NCBI RefSeq assembly: GCF_037126245.1
Contig: NZ_CP136925.1
Coordinates: 434,001-498,000, forward strand
Length of the DNA stretch: 64,000 bases
Source of the DNA: Mangrovimonas cancribranchiae
GTDB taxonomy: Bacteria > Bacteroidota > Bacteroidia > Flavobacteriales > Flavobacteriaceae
Reading direction: 5' to 3'
Below, in pieces: positions 1 to 8,700 of this stretch (positions are counted from its first letter, which is position 1; the number at the start of each line of letters is the position of its first letter). A program made the translations under genes and the position numbers. The notes beneath the pieces are model-generated. The model did not search any database. It saw nothing but the letters and a program-made list of their open reading frames with translations, and was not told the origin of the DNA.

Positions 1-420
1 TTTTTCAAAATCAACCGACAAACATTTTTTATTGAAATGAATGTTAACATTATCGTGCTTTTCGGCTTCGGTGAGTAATAATTCGTTTAAACCACCACGA
101 GAAATAGAGTTTATGTATTCGTCTTCACGACCACTATATGGCGCTAAAACGGTGTTGCCTTCTACATCGTGAAGCATTCGTCCTTTCATTGGAATGCAAA
201 GTGGCATGACTTTATCTAAAATGCCAACCAGGTTCATAGCTTTAATACCGCGATCTGAAAATGCTAAGTTTATGGATCGGCCAGCGCTAATGTCTACTTT
301 TCGCATATCTGGACGTTTTTCCATAACGGTTACATTGTAGCCGCGTTGTCCTAAGCGTAAGGCTAGGAGAGAACCACAAAGTCCAGCACCAATAATAAGT
401 ATGTTTTGTTGTTTAGTCAT
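1..420 (-). CDS. kmo: Kynurenine 3-monooxygenase (partial, N-terminal part)
   Basis: The first 140 residues are visible; the gene runs off the left edge. The protein opens with a Rossmann FAD-binding loop (IIGAGLCGSLLALRLGQRG, about residues 8-26). It then has family-typical stretches such as MEKRPDMR, SAGRSINLAFSDRG and SISRGGLNELLL, as in flavin-dependent kynurenine 3-hydroxylases. The known reaction makes 3-hydroxykynurenine from kynurenine with NADPH and O2. Its ATG overlaps the 3' end of kynU by 8 nt (ATGACTAA), so the two are co-transcribed as consecutive steps of tryptophan breakdown toward 3-hydroxyanthranilate and NAD. Confidence 0.93.
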   Translation of the reverse strand, partial: MTKQQNILIIGAGLCGSLLALRLGQRGYNVTVMEKRPDMRKVDISAGRSINLAFSDRGIKAMNLVGILDKVMPLCIPMKGRMLHDVEGNTVLAPYSGREDEYINSISRGGLNELLLTEAEKHDNVNIHFNKKCLSVDFEK

Positions 421-1681
421 GTAATATTTCTTTCAAGCGTTCAACCATTTTATATACATCTTCATAACTATTGTAAAGCGGAACAGGAGCACAACGAATC
501 ACATCGGGTTCGCGCCAATCGGCAATAACACCAGAAGCCGTAAGTTTATCAAATAAAGCTTTATCGGCATTTTTAACTTGAATAGACAATTGGCAACCAC
601 GTTCTTCTGGGTTTTCTGGTGTGATAATACGGATAGTGTCTTCGCCTAATTGTTTTAGTAGGAATTCAAAATACCCTGTTAATTTTCTAGATTTTTTGGT
701 TAGAGCTTCCATACCAACTTCGCCAAAAATATCTAAAGACGCCCTGATAGCAGTTAAAGACAAAATAGGCGGATTACTTAATTGCCAACCTTCGGCACCT
801 GGAAGTACATCAAATTCGTGACGCATATTAAAACGCGTTTGTTTGTTGTGGCTCCACCATCCTGTAAAACGGTTTAAGGTTTTATCGTGAGCGTGACGTT
901 CGTGAACAAAGGCACCAGCTAAACTTCCTGGTCCAGAGTTTAAATACTTGTACGAACACCAAACGGCAAAATCGGCTCCAGAATCGTGCAGGTTTAACTG
1001 GACATTTCCAGCACCGTGAGCACAATCAAAACCAACCATACAACCGTGCTCGTGACCTAGGTTTGTAATGCGTTTCATATCAAAAAATTGCCCAGTGTAG
1101 TAATTGGTGTTGCCAATCATAATCAAGGCAATTTCATCGCCGTGTTGTTCTAAAATGGTTTCAAGGTCTTCGTAGTGGTATAGTTCTTCTCCTTTTTTAG
1201 GTTTCCAAAGAATGAGCCCTTCGTTATCGTCAAATCCGTGATGACGTAATTGCGATTCCACAGCGTATTTATCAGACGGAAACGCATCGGCTTCAATAAC
1301 AATTTTATAGCGCTTGGGTGTAGGTTTATAAAACGATACCATCATAAAATGAAGGTTGGCCGTTAGGGTGTTCATTGTAACTACTTCAATAGGTTTAGCA
1401 CCAACTACTTTGGCCATATTCTCAGTAAGAAATTCGTGATAAGGTAACCACGGGTTTTTGGCTTCGGTATGACCTTCTACACCTAGATTTGCCCAATCGT
1501 TTAGTTCTTGATCGATGTAGTTTTTTGTGGTTTTTGGTTGCAAGCCTAAAGAATTTCCGCAGAGGTATACAAGTTCATTCCCATTGTTGTCTTTTGGGAT
1601 GTGAAATTTACTGCGGTACGCTTTTAATGGATCGTTTTCATCCATTTCCTTGGCGAAATCCAGCCCTGTTTTATAGTTCAA
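413..1681 (-). CDS. kynU: Kynureninase
   Basis: PLP-dependent hydrolase that cleaves kynurenine or 3-hydroxykynurenine to (3-hydroxy)anthranilate and alanine. Family hallmarks are CGNSLGLQPK near the N-terminus, GFDCAHGAGN, and the PLP-lysine context CSYKYLNSGPG. I chose a TTG start at 1681 (423 aa, beginning LNYKTGLDFA). The longer open frame starts at another TTG (1759) inside an inverted repeat and adds residues unlike the family, and a TAnnTTTG element lies at 1707-1714 downstream of it. The alternative is ATG 1645 (411 aa). kmo follows with an 8-nt overlap. Function is secure; the start is less so. Confidence 0.93.
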   Translation of the reverse strand: MNYKTGLDFAKEMDENDPLKAYRSKFHIPKDNNGNELVYLCGNSLGLQPKTTKNYIDQELNDWANLGVEGHTEAKNPWLPYHEFLTENMAKVVGAKPIEVVTMNTLTANLHFMMVSFYKPTPKRYKIVIEADAFPSDKYAVESQLRHHGFDDNEGLILWKPKKGEELYHYEDLETILEQHGDEIALIMIGNTNYYTGQFFDMKRITNLGHEHGCMVGFDCAHGAGNVQLNLHDSGADFAVWCSYKYLNSGPGSLAGAFVHERHAHDKTLNRFTGWWSHNKQTRFNMRHEFDVLPGAEGWQLSNPPILSLTAIRASLDIFGEVGMEALTKKSRKLTGYFEFLLKQLGEDTIRIITPENPEERGCQLSIQVKNADKALFDKLTASGVIADWREPDVIRCAPVPLYNSYEDVYKMVERLKEILHD

Positions 1682-1706
1682 TGTGTGTTGTTTTTGTGAG
1701 TTTTCC

Positions 1707-1714
1707 CAAAAATA
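1707..1714 (-). promoter_or_regulatory. Promoter -7 element of the kyn operon
   Basis: On the minus strand this reads TATTTTTG, an exact match to the Bacteroidota -7 consensus TAnnTTTG. It lies 25 nt upstream of the proposed TTG start of kynU. I see no clear TTG -33 element at the usual distance, so this rests on the -7 match and position. Confidence 0.5.
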
Positions 1715-1757
1715 CAAATAATAGAAAAGTTTTAAGCGCTGATGCCTTAAAAAAAGC

Positions 1758-1788
1758 AAAGCACTTTGACCAATGGTGAAAGTGCTTT
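1758..1788. repeat. 10-bp perfect inverted repeat upstream of kynU
   Basis: Arms AAAGCACTTT (1758-1767) and AAAGTGCTTT (1779-1788) pair perfectly around an 11-nt loop that itself contains ACCAATGGT. On the minus strand the right arm continues into a seven-T run, as in an intrinsic terminator. However, no minus-strand gene ends just upstream of it, since the next gene (1868) is on the plus strand. It could be an operator about 45 bp upstream of the kyn -7 element, or a stop for antisense transcription. Confidence 0.55.
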
Positions 1789-1867
1789 AAATATATATAG
1801 GCGCACGAGGCGGAATATTCTATTTATGCTATATACGTAGGAAAGTTGTATTTTAGATGTTGAAAAT

Positions 1868-2677
1868 ATGAGTTATATGAAAGAAAATCAACCGTATTTT
1901 GAAGTTAACAAAGCGACTTGGAACGAAAAGGTAAAAGTCAACGCTACAAGCGATATGTATGACTTAATGTCTTTTAAAAAAGGAAAAACGTCTTTAATGC
2001 CTTACGAGCTAAATGCATTGGGTGATGTTTCAGGGAAGCGTTTATTGCATTTGCAATGTCATTTTGGACAAGATACGTTAAGTTGGAGTAGGGAAGGCGC
2101 CAAATGTGTTGGCGTGGATTTGAGCGATGAAGGTATTGCGTTGGCAAAAAAACTTAATGATGAATTGCAATTGGATGCTGAGTTTGTTTGTTGTAATGTA
2201 CTGGATACGTCAAAGTATATAAATGCCGAGTTTGATATTGTTTTTACCAGCTATGGTGTGATAGGTTGGTTGCCCGATTTGAAACCTTGGGGGAAAATGA
2301 TTGCCGAACGTTTAACTTCTGGAGGTGTCTTTTATATGGCCGAGTTTCACCCTATTGTTTGGATGTTTGATTATTTGGACGAAAAGCCAACGTTGAAATA
2401 TGGTTATATGCAAGATGATGTGATTTATGAAGAGTATGAAGGCACTTATGCCAATACTAACTCAAAAATGGTAAGTAAAGAGTATGGTTGGAATCATGGT
2501 TTAAGTGAAGTGGTTAACGCATTAACCGAAGCAGGTTTGCATATAGATTATTTAAATGAATATGATGAAAGTCCTTACAATGTATTGCCAGATTTGATTA
2601 AAACACAATCTGAAATGTATGTTACTAAAGACAAATTATATCCTTTGATTTTTGAAATAAAAGCGACGAAACCTTAG
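1868..2677 (+). CDS. Class I SAM-dependent methyltransferase
   Basis: A 269-residue protein with a methyltransferase core. Motif I is LLHLQCHFGQDTLSWSREGA (about residues 60-79), followed by the acidic end of strand 2 in GVDLSDEGIALAKKL, and then a post-motif FDIVFTSYGVIGWLPDL. This resembles the UbiE/class I methyltransferases annotated widely in Bacteroidota and Firmicutes with the signature HLQCHFGQDTLS. The substrate cannot be told from sequence. It stands alone on the plus strand and its stop overlaps the convergent msrA stop by 4 nt. Confidence 0.85.
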   Translation: MSYMKENQPYFEVNKATWNEKVKVNATSDMYDLMSFKKGKTSLMPYELNALGDVSGKRLLHLQCHFGQDTLSWSREGAKCVGVDLSDEGIALAKKLNDELQLDAEFVCCNVLDTSKYINAEFDIVFTSYGVIGWLPDLKPWGKMIAERLTSGGVFYMAEFHPIVWMFDYLDEKPTLKYGYMQDDVIYEEYEGTYANTNSKMVSKEYGWNHGLSEVVNALTEAGLHIDYLNEYDESPYNVLPDLIKTQSEMYVTKDKLYPLIFEIKATKP

Positions 2678-3360
2678 TTTTTGTTTAGGTCTTTAATAAC
2701 ATCGTTCACTTCTTTTTTTACCAACAATGGGCAGGTTTTGTATAATTTATCCAAACGCTTGTTGGATACATTTCTAACATATGGATGATTAGGGTTCCTT
2801 GCTTCAAAGTTTTGATGATAGGCTTCGGCTTCCCAGAACTTTTGAAACGGCATAATTTCGGCAGCGATGTTACTACTTATTTTTTTTGCCCATTTAGCTT
2901 TTTTGGCTTCAGCAATTTGTTTTTGCTCATCGTTTTGATAAAAGATGATGGAACGGTATTGCGAGCCCCAATCTGGTCCTTGGCCATTTACTTGAGTCGG
3001 GTCTTGCGTGCTGAAATAGACTTCAACCAAATCTGAAAAACTCACGACATTGGGATCGTAAATGACTTCTACTGCTTCAGCATGTCCTGTTCGTCCTGTA
3101 TTACTAGAGTTATATGTTGGGTTTTCTGTATGGCCGCCAGAGTAACCTGAAATAGCGTCTTCTACACCAATAACACTTTGGTAAATGGCTTCAACACACC
3201 AGAAACAACCACTGGCAAAATAGGCTCTTGCTTTGCCATCTTGTAATGAAACCTGAGTTGGTTTTATGTTTACCATAGCTTGTTGTTTTTTGTTGTTTTG
3301 GGCGTTGTTATTGCAATTAAATAAAAGCGTGAAAATGATTAAGGAAGCAACTTGTTTCAT
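2674..3360 (-). CDS. msrA: Peptide methionine sulfoxide reductase MsrA, lipoprotein-type
   Basis: Reduces methionine-S-sulfoxide in proteins. The catalytic motif GCFWC is at residues 51-55 (Cys52 nucleophile), followed by SGYSGGHTENPTY and the conserved GPDWGSQYRSIIF. The N-terminus is a short hydrophobic segment ending in LLFNC16, a plausible lipobox, so the enzyme is probably exported and anchored in the envelope rather than cytosolic. At 228 residues it has a C-terminal extension containing a further Cys (TCPLLV) that could resolve the disulfide. It is monocistronic. Confidence 0.95.
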   Translation of the reverse strand: MKQVASLIIFTLLFNCNNNAQNNKKQQAMVNIKPTQVSLQDGKARAYFASGCFWCVEAIYQSVIGVEDAISGYSGGHTENPTYNSSNTGRTGHAEAVEVIYDPNVVSFSDLVEVYFSTQDPTQVNGQGPDWGSQYRSIIFYQNDEQKQIAEAKKAKWAKKISSNIAAEIMPFQKFWEAEAYHQNFEARNPNHPYVRNVSNKRLDKLYKTCPLLVKKEVNDVIKDLNKN

Positions 3361-3423
3361 AACATCTTTTTTTAAGTAGTCGAAACAAAAGAGAGAACCT
3401 TATAGTAACAAGGTGTTTTTTAT

Positions 3424-3453
3424 AAAAAAAAGCCCTTGCATGAGCAAGAGCTT
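3424..3453 (-). terminator. Intrinsic terminator after the coiled-coil/zinc-ribbon gene
   Basis: Read on the minus strand, a 10-bp stem (AAGCTCTTGC / GCAAGGGCTT, one G-U pair) with a TCAT loop is followed by eight Ts. It sits 25 nt past the stop at 3479 and separates that operon from msrA. Confidence 0.8.
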
Positions 3454-3478
3454 ATAATTTATAATGTGAAACTATGGC

Positions 3479-4258
3479 TTATAGCTTAGCAAAAAGCTTG
3501 TCCATTTTTTCTTTTTCTTCTTCGGCTAATTGTGCGTCTACTAAAATACGTCCACTATGCTCATCGGTAATAATGCGTTTTCTTGTTGCAATTTCCATTT
3601 GAATTTGTGGTGGAATTGTAAAGAAAGATCCACCAGAAGCACCTCTTTCAATAGGAACAACTGCTAAACCGTTTTTTACATTAGTTCTTATTCTAGTGTA
3701 AGCTTTTACAAGTCTTTCTTCGATGTTTTTCTTGTAATCTTCAGATTTATCTATTAAAGCTTTTTCTTCTTTTTCTGTTTCGGCTAAAATAGCATCTAGT
3801 TCACCTTTTTTGTGTTTTAGATGTTTTTGACGCTCTTTAAGCTTGTCTTTAGTTTCAGAAATAACTTCTTTCTTTTGTTCGATTTGTGCCTTAAACTCTT
3901 TAATGTTCTTTTCGGCTAATTGAATTTCAAGTTCTTGGAATTCAACTTCTTTAGTAAGTGAGTTGTATTCTCTGTTATTTCTAACATTTTTTTGTTGCTC
4001 ACTGTACTTTTTAATTAGTGCTTTCGACTCTTCAATTAAGTTTTTCTTGTCACTAATTTGATTGTTGATAGACTCTAAGCTTGAATCTAATTTCTCTAAC
4101 CTTGTGTTAAGACCTTCGACTTCGTCTTCTAAATCACGAACTTCTAAAGGAAGTTCCCCACGAACATTTCTTATTTCATCAATGCGAGAGTCGATTAGTT
4201 GCAAATCGTAAAGAGCTCTTAAACGCTCTTCTACAGTTAGTTCTTTCTTTTTTGCCAT
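3479..4258 (-). CDS. Coiled-coil protein with degenerate C4 zinc-ribbon (CT398-like)
   Basis: 259 residues. About residues 10-190 are a long charged coiled-coil hairpin rich in E, K and L. The C-terminus aligns by eye with the C4-type zinc-ribbon tail (CxxC...IPPQ...CxxCGRIL) of the CT398/YbbI-like family, keeping IPPQ and GRIL. The four metal-binding cysteines are replaced: the first knuckle reads RGASGGSFF and the second ITDEHSGRIL. I do not assign a precise function; relatives have been linked to motility or secretion partners. It lies 3 nt downstream of the NIF3 gene, so the two share an operon. Confidence 0.8.
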   Translation of the reverse strand: MAKKKELTVEERLRALYDLQLIDSRIDEIRNVRGELPLEVRDLEDEVEGLNTRLEKLDSSLESINNQISDKKNLIEESKALIKKYSEQQKNVRNNREYNSLTKEVEFQELEIQLAEKNIKEFKAQIEQKKEVISETKDKLKERQKHLKHKKGELDAILAETEKEEKALIDKSEDYKKNIEERLVKAYTRIRTNVKNGLAVVPIERGASGGSFFTIPPQIQMEIATRKRIITDEHSGRILVDAQLAEEEKEKMDKLFAKL

Positions 4259-4261
4259 ACT

Positions 4262-5356
4262 TTAAAAATAATTTACCGGATTGGTATTGGTCTTTGATAA
4301 AACGATTGCAAAATTAGTAATTTTTTTTGTAAGATAGGTAGTTAGAAGGTTTTTTGTGAACTGTTCGCTTTCAAAATGGCCAATATCGGCTAAAAGAATC
4401 TGGTTATTTGCCGAAAAAAAGTCGTGATATTTTAAATCGGCCGTTATATAAGCATCTGCTTTTTGTGCTTTGGCAGCGTTAATAGCAAAACTTCCTGAGC
4501 CACCTAATACAGCTACTTTTTTAATAGGTTTGCCTAAAAAACTACTATGTCTTATACATTCGGTTTTCATGTTTGTTTTTACAAAATCTAGAAAATTGCT
4601 TTCAGACATTTCTTCTTTTAATTCACCAATCATACCTATACCAATTTCTTGGTTTTTATTGTCTAATGTTATAATGTCGTAAGCGACTTCTTCGTAAGAA
4701 TGTGCCTTGAATAGAGCTTTTAAAATGTGATTTTGTTTGTGTTTTTCGAAAACGACTGTGATTTGTGTTTCTGCTTCGGTGTGTGTTTCGTTTTTGTTTC
4801 CAATAGTGGGATTAGACTTGTCATTTCCCATAAATGTTCCAGAACCTTCAACATTAAAACTACAATTACTGTAATTGCCAATGCTTCCTGCACCAGCTGC
4901 AAAAAGTGCGTTTCTAACTATTGACGCTTCTTCTTTTGGGACAAATGTGGTTAATTTTTTAAGTGTATTTTTTTGAGGGATTAATATTTGCTTATTTGTA
5001 AGTCCCAACTGTTCGCTTATCATGTGATTAACTCCTAATAACGCATTGTCTAATGCGGTGTGAATGGCATAAATAGCAATGTCGTTTTTTATAGCTTTTA
5101 ATACAGTTCTTTCTACGTAATTTTTGCCTGTTAAGCTTTTTAAACCTTTAAAAATAATGGGGTGAAAGCTTACTATTAAATTACAGTTGTTTTTAATGGC
5201 CTCATCTACAACATCTTCAAGTGTATCTAGAGTGACTAAAACACCTGTTAGTTTTTGGGTTTTATCGCCCACTAGTAAACCAACGTTATCAAAATCTTCA
5301 GCATAATGTAATGGTGCTAATTCTTCTAAATAATTAATTACCTCTTGAATAATCAT
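4262..5356 (-). CDS. NIF3-like dinuclear metal-centre protein
   Basis: 364 residues, the long form of the NIF3/YbgI family. Conserved metal-binding segments are SFHPIIFKGLKS, AIHTALDN and, near the C-terminus, ADIGHFESEQF. Between roughly residues 125 and 235 is the inserted CutA/PII-like domain (HSYEEVAYDI near its end) typical of the longer bacterial members. These proteins form toroidal hexamers with two metal ions per subunit. The family is sometimes labelled GTP cyclohydrolase I type 2, but the activity is unsettled. It is the first gene of a two-gene operon. Confidence 0.93.
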   Translation of the reverse strand: MIIQEVINYLEELAPLHYAEDFDNVGLLVGDKTQKLTGVLVTLDTLEDVVDEAIKNNCNLIVSFHPIIFKGLKSLTGKNYVERTVLKAIKNDIAIYAIHTALDNALLGVNHMISEQLGLTNKQILIPQKNTLKKLTTFVPKEEASIVRNALFAAGAGSIGNYSNCSFNVEGSGTFMGNDKSNPTIGNKNETHTEAETQITVVFEKHKQNHILKALFKAHSYEEVAYDIITLDNKNQEIGIGMIGELKEEMSESNFLDFVKTNMKTECIRHSSFLGKPIKKVAVLGGSGSFAINAAKAQKADAYITADLKYHDFFSANNQILLADIGHFESEQFTKNLLTTYLTKKITNFAIVLSKTNTNPVNYF

Positions 5357-5409
5357 AAAGTTTTAGGTTTGGAATTAAAAACAAATATAAAATATTTACT
5401 TTCGTTACT

Positions 5410-6417
5410 ATGAAATTACTACGCATACTTCTATTTCCAATTGTGCCTATTTATTATTTGGTGACTTGGTTGCGGAACTTATTTTACGATTTAGGTTGGA
5501 AAAAATCAACTTCTTTTTCTTTTCCAGTAATATGTGTGGGTAATTTAAGTACTGGCGGTACTGGAAAAACCCCCATGATTGAGTATTTAGTAACCTTATT
5601 AAAACAAGAATACAAATTGGCTACGTTAAGTAGAGGTTACGGTAGAAAGACATCAGGTTTTAAACTGGCAGATAAACAAGATACAGCAAAAACTTTAGGC
5701 GATGAACCTTTTCAGTTTTATAATAAATTTAAAGAGACTATTAGTGTTGCTGTTGATAGTAATCGTGTTCGCGGTATTAATAAATTAATGGCGTTTCAGC
5801 ACCCAGATGTTGTCTTATTAGATGATGCGTTTCAGCATAGAAAGGTAAAAGCAGGATTAAATATTTTGCTAACGACTTATAACGATTTATATATTAATGA
5901 TTTTGTCTTGCCAACGGGTAATTTACGAGAACCTAAAACAGGCGCTAAACGAGCCGATATAATTGTAGTGACTAAATGTCCTGATAACCTTTTAGAAGAA
6001 GAACGAAGACGTATTACAGGGATGTTACAACCAAAAGCACATCAACAAGTGTGTTTTAGTTATATAACTTATTCTAAATATGTTTTTACAGAAACCGATA
6101 ACATGCTGTTAGCAGATTTGGAATCGTTTACTTTGGTAACAGGAATAGCTAACCCTAAACCGCTTTTAAATGTTCTTAATGAAAAAGGATTGCATTTTAA
6201 TCACATGCGATTTAAAGATCATCATGCTTTTAGTGATAAAGATGTTGCCAAAATTATAGAAGAAAATAAGGTGATTGTTACTACAGAAAAAGATTATATG
6301 CGTTTACTAGAGTTTAAGGTTTTGAAAGGAAGATTGTATTATTTACCAATTGAGATAGGTTTTTATAATGCACCTACTTTTAACCAGATTGTAAAAAACT
6401 TTGTTGCGAACGTTTAG
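5410..6417 (+). CDS. lpxK: Tetraacyldisaccharide 4'-kinase
   Basis: Phosphorylates the 4' position of the lipid A disaccharide at the inner face of the inner membrane. An N-terminal hydrophobic helix (residues 1-27) is followed by the P-loop GNLSTGGTGKTP (GGTGKT 49-54), SRGYGRK and DDAFQHR (138-144), all family hallmarks. Length (335 aa) is usual for Bacteroidota. A near-consensus -7 box (TACTTTCG) ends about 6 nt before the ATG, so the mRNA may be nearly leaderless. It is convergent with the histidine kinase gene, their stops adjoining without a gap. Confidence 0.95.
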   Translation: MKLLRILLFPIVPIYYLVTWLRNLFYDLGWKKSTSFSFPVICVGNLSTGGTGKTPMIEYLVTLLKQEYKLATLSRGYGRKTSGFKLADKQDTAKTLGDEPFQFYNKFKETISVAVDSNRVRGINKLMAFQHPDVVLLDDAFQHRKVKAGLNILLTTYNDLYINDFVLPTGNLREPKTGAKRADIIVVTKCPDNLLEEERRRITGMLQPKAHQQVCFSYITYSKYVFTETDNMLLADLESFTLVTGIANPKPLLNVLNEKGLHFNHMRFKDHHAFSDKDVAKIIEENKVIVTTEKDYMRLLEFKVLKGRLYYLPIEIGFYNAPTFNQIVKNFVANV

Positions 6418-8658
6418 TTAGGTTGCTTTTTGGTGATTTTCTCCCATTAATGCATTAAATAATTTTTTCTCGAAATCTTCTTGTTTGAAAGGTTTGGAGA
6501 TAATATCGTCAAAACCAGCTTCGTCAAACTCATGCATTTTATCTTCGAGTGTTACGGCTGTTAAGGCAAAAATGGTAATTTCTTTGTTAAACCCACGTAT
6601 TATTTTGGTGGCTTCAAGTCCGCTAATTCCTGGCATATGAATATCCATTAACACCACATCGTAGGCTTTGTCTTTAACACTTTCAACAGCTGCTTCACCA
6701 TGATCAACAACATCACAATTAAGTTTCATTTTGTTGAGGATTTTCTTGGTAATCATTTGGTTGATTTTGTTATCCTCAACAACAAGAATGTTAATATTCT
6801 CTAAGTCTATATCGCTAATATCATTAAAATAGCTTTTCTTTTCTTCAACAACTTCTTCTTTTTCGGTATACTTTAATGGAATTTCAAAAATAAAATTAGA
6901 GCCTTTACCCAGTTCGCTTTCTAAGTATATTTTTCCTTTTAAAATTTTAACTAACCCTTTTACAATGGAAAGTCCTAAACCGGTTCCGCCATATTTTCTG
7001 TTAATTTGAATAGAGCCTTGCGAGAAGCTATCAAACAGTTGTTCTTGTTTTTCTTTACTAATACCAATGCCGTTGTCTTCTATTTCAAATCTTAGATTAA
7101 ATATTTCGCTATTTTGGCTTAGTTTACTCACTTTAACCCAAATATCACCATCTTTAGTAAACTTAATCGAGTTTCCTACTAGGTTTATTAATATTTGCGA
7201 AATCTTAATTTGATCGGCAACAAAGTTTTCGGGTAAGTTTTCTTCATATTCAAAATGAAGTTTGGTGTTGTTATCGTTTGCCGAGTTTTTTAATGCTGCA
7301 ATAACATTGGTAATCTTTTTCTTTAAGTTAAAAGGCTCGGGTTCTATGTCAACTTTATTAGCTTCAATTTTATTAATTTGAAGAATGTCATTAATAAAGG
7401 TTAACAAATAATCTCCAGAGAATTTTAAAGATTTTAAATGTTGGATTTGTTCTGGTTTTGGGTTTTCTTCCAAAAGCATATTAGTTAAACCTGTTACAGC
7501 ATATAGCGGTGTTCTTAACTCGTGTGTTACGGTAGACAAGAAATTGGCTTTGGTTTTTGATGCGAGTTCGGCTTTTTCTTTAGAGACAATAAGTTCACTA
7601 TTTTTTTTGTGAAGCATATTGTTGGTTTTTAACCTAATATTATTGTTTTTGTATAATGATAAGGTAAGTAGCGATAAAATAGTAATTAAAGCAATACTTA
7701 AAATGGTTGTTAGTTTGCTTAAATCGTTTGCGGCTTTTTGCTCTTCTAAGTCTGCCGATTGTTCTTTTTGATATTCAGTTTGATTGTCTGTTAATAATTG
7801 AATACGCTTTTCGTTTGATAGGTTATTACGTTTAACTTCTAACAACGAATCGGAGATGAATACATATTTCTTTAAAAAGTTATTGGCTTTTTTGTATTCG
7901 CCATTTAGTTGATGTAAGTCGCTTATAATTAAATATCCTTCATTTAAAACATTTACAAAATTATTGTTTTTTGCAATGGATAGGCCTTCGTTAGCTTCAG
8001 AAAGCGCATCGTTTTTAAGGTTGAGTTTGTAAAGTGCTAATCCAAGGTTTATTTTGGCACTACTTAATACTTTGTCTAATTCATACCTATTAGCAAGGAC
8101 AACAGATTTTTGTAATTTCGATTTGGCTTCGGAATATTCCCCTAAAGCTAAATGTGTTTTTCCTTCGTTAAGTAATACTTCGGCAACATAATTATTTAAA
8201 TTAGCTTGCTCGAATAACGAATGGGACGAGGTGTAATATTCTAAAGCTTTATTGAATTCTTTTTTAGAGTAATAAACATTACCCAAAACTTTATAGGTTT
8301 CGGCTAAATTGGTTTCATCTTTAGCTAAACGCTGAATTTTATTAGCCTTGATAAGCGATTTTATAGCTTCGTTAGGTTCTTCTGTTATAAATTGAAGTTT
8401 GCCAATTTTAGAATATATAATACCTAAGCTTTTTTTGTTATCTATCTTTTGAGCAAGTTTTAAAGCTTCGTCTAATTCATTCTTCGCTTGAAAATAATTA
8501 TGGCTTTCAATATCAAATTGGGCTTGATTTACTCTGTAATCAATATTATTCTGAATAGTTTCAGGATCATCACTAACACTTTCTTGTGCTAACGCGCCAA
8601 AACTCATTAAAATAATAAGAAGCGTATAAGTATGTTTTAAAATTTGGGACATATTCAT
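6418..8658 (-). CDS. TPR-containing hybrid sensor histidine kinase/response regulator
   Basis: 746 residues from ATG 8658; the open frame extends only to a TTG farther up. Order: signal peptide (to about ALAQ), six or so tetratricopeptide repeats (about 40-290), one membrane helix (about 313-336), coiled linker, HisKA with the phospho-accepting His in STVTHELRTPLY (about H379), HATPase with the N, G1 and G2 boxes (VGNSIKFT, DNGIGI, GTGLGLSIV), and a C-terminal receiver domain (VVEDNKIN, phospho-Asp in VLMDIHMPG about D672, Lys in SKPF). The periplasmic TPRs probably sense a protein or peptide. There is no adjacent DNA-binding regulator, so output must pass elsewhere. Confidence 0.93.
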   Translation of the reverse strand: MNMSQILKHTYTLLIILMSFGALAQESVSDDPETIQNNIDYRVNQAQFDIESHNYFQAKNELDEALKLAQKIDNKKSLGIIYSKIGKLQFITEEPNEAIKSLIKANKIQRLAKDETNLAETYKVLGNVYYSKKEFNKALEYYTSSHSLFEQANLNNYVAEVLLNEGKTHLALGEYSEAKSKLQKSVVLANRYELDKVLSSAKINLGLALYKLNLKNDALSEANEGLSIAKNNNFVNVLNEGYLIISDLHQLNGEYKKANNFLKKYVFISDSLLEVKRNNLSNEKRIQLLTDNQTEYQKEQSADLEEQKAANDLSKLTTILSIALITILSLLTLSLYKNNNIRLKTNNMLHKKNSELIVSKEKAELASKTKANFLSTVTHELRTPLYAVTGLTNMLLEENPKPEQIQHLKSLKFSGDYLLTFINDILQINKIEANKVDIEPEPFNLKKKITNVIAALKNSANDNNTKLHFEYEENLPENFVADQIKISQILINLVGNSIKFTKDGDIWVKVSKLSQNSEIFNLRFEIEDNGIGISKEKQEQLFDSFSQGSIQINRKYGGTGLGLSIVKGLVKILKGKIYLESELGKGSNFIFEIPLKYTEKEEVVEEKKSYFNDISDIDLENINILVVEDNKINQMITKKILNKMKLNCDVVDHGEAAVESVKDKAYDVVLMDIHMPGISGLEATKIIRGFNKEITIFALTAVTLEDKMHEFDEAGFDDIISKPFKQEDFEKKLFNALMGENHQKAT

Positions 8659-8700
8659 AGTCACTATTACGGACAAATATAAATATTTATTCGATAAAAG

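Noticed and set aside
1682-1759. 26-codon N-terminal extension of kynU
   Set aside because: Begins at a TTG inside an inverted repeat, crosses the promoter element at 1707-1714, and is unlike kynureninase N-termini.
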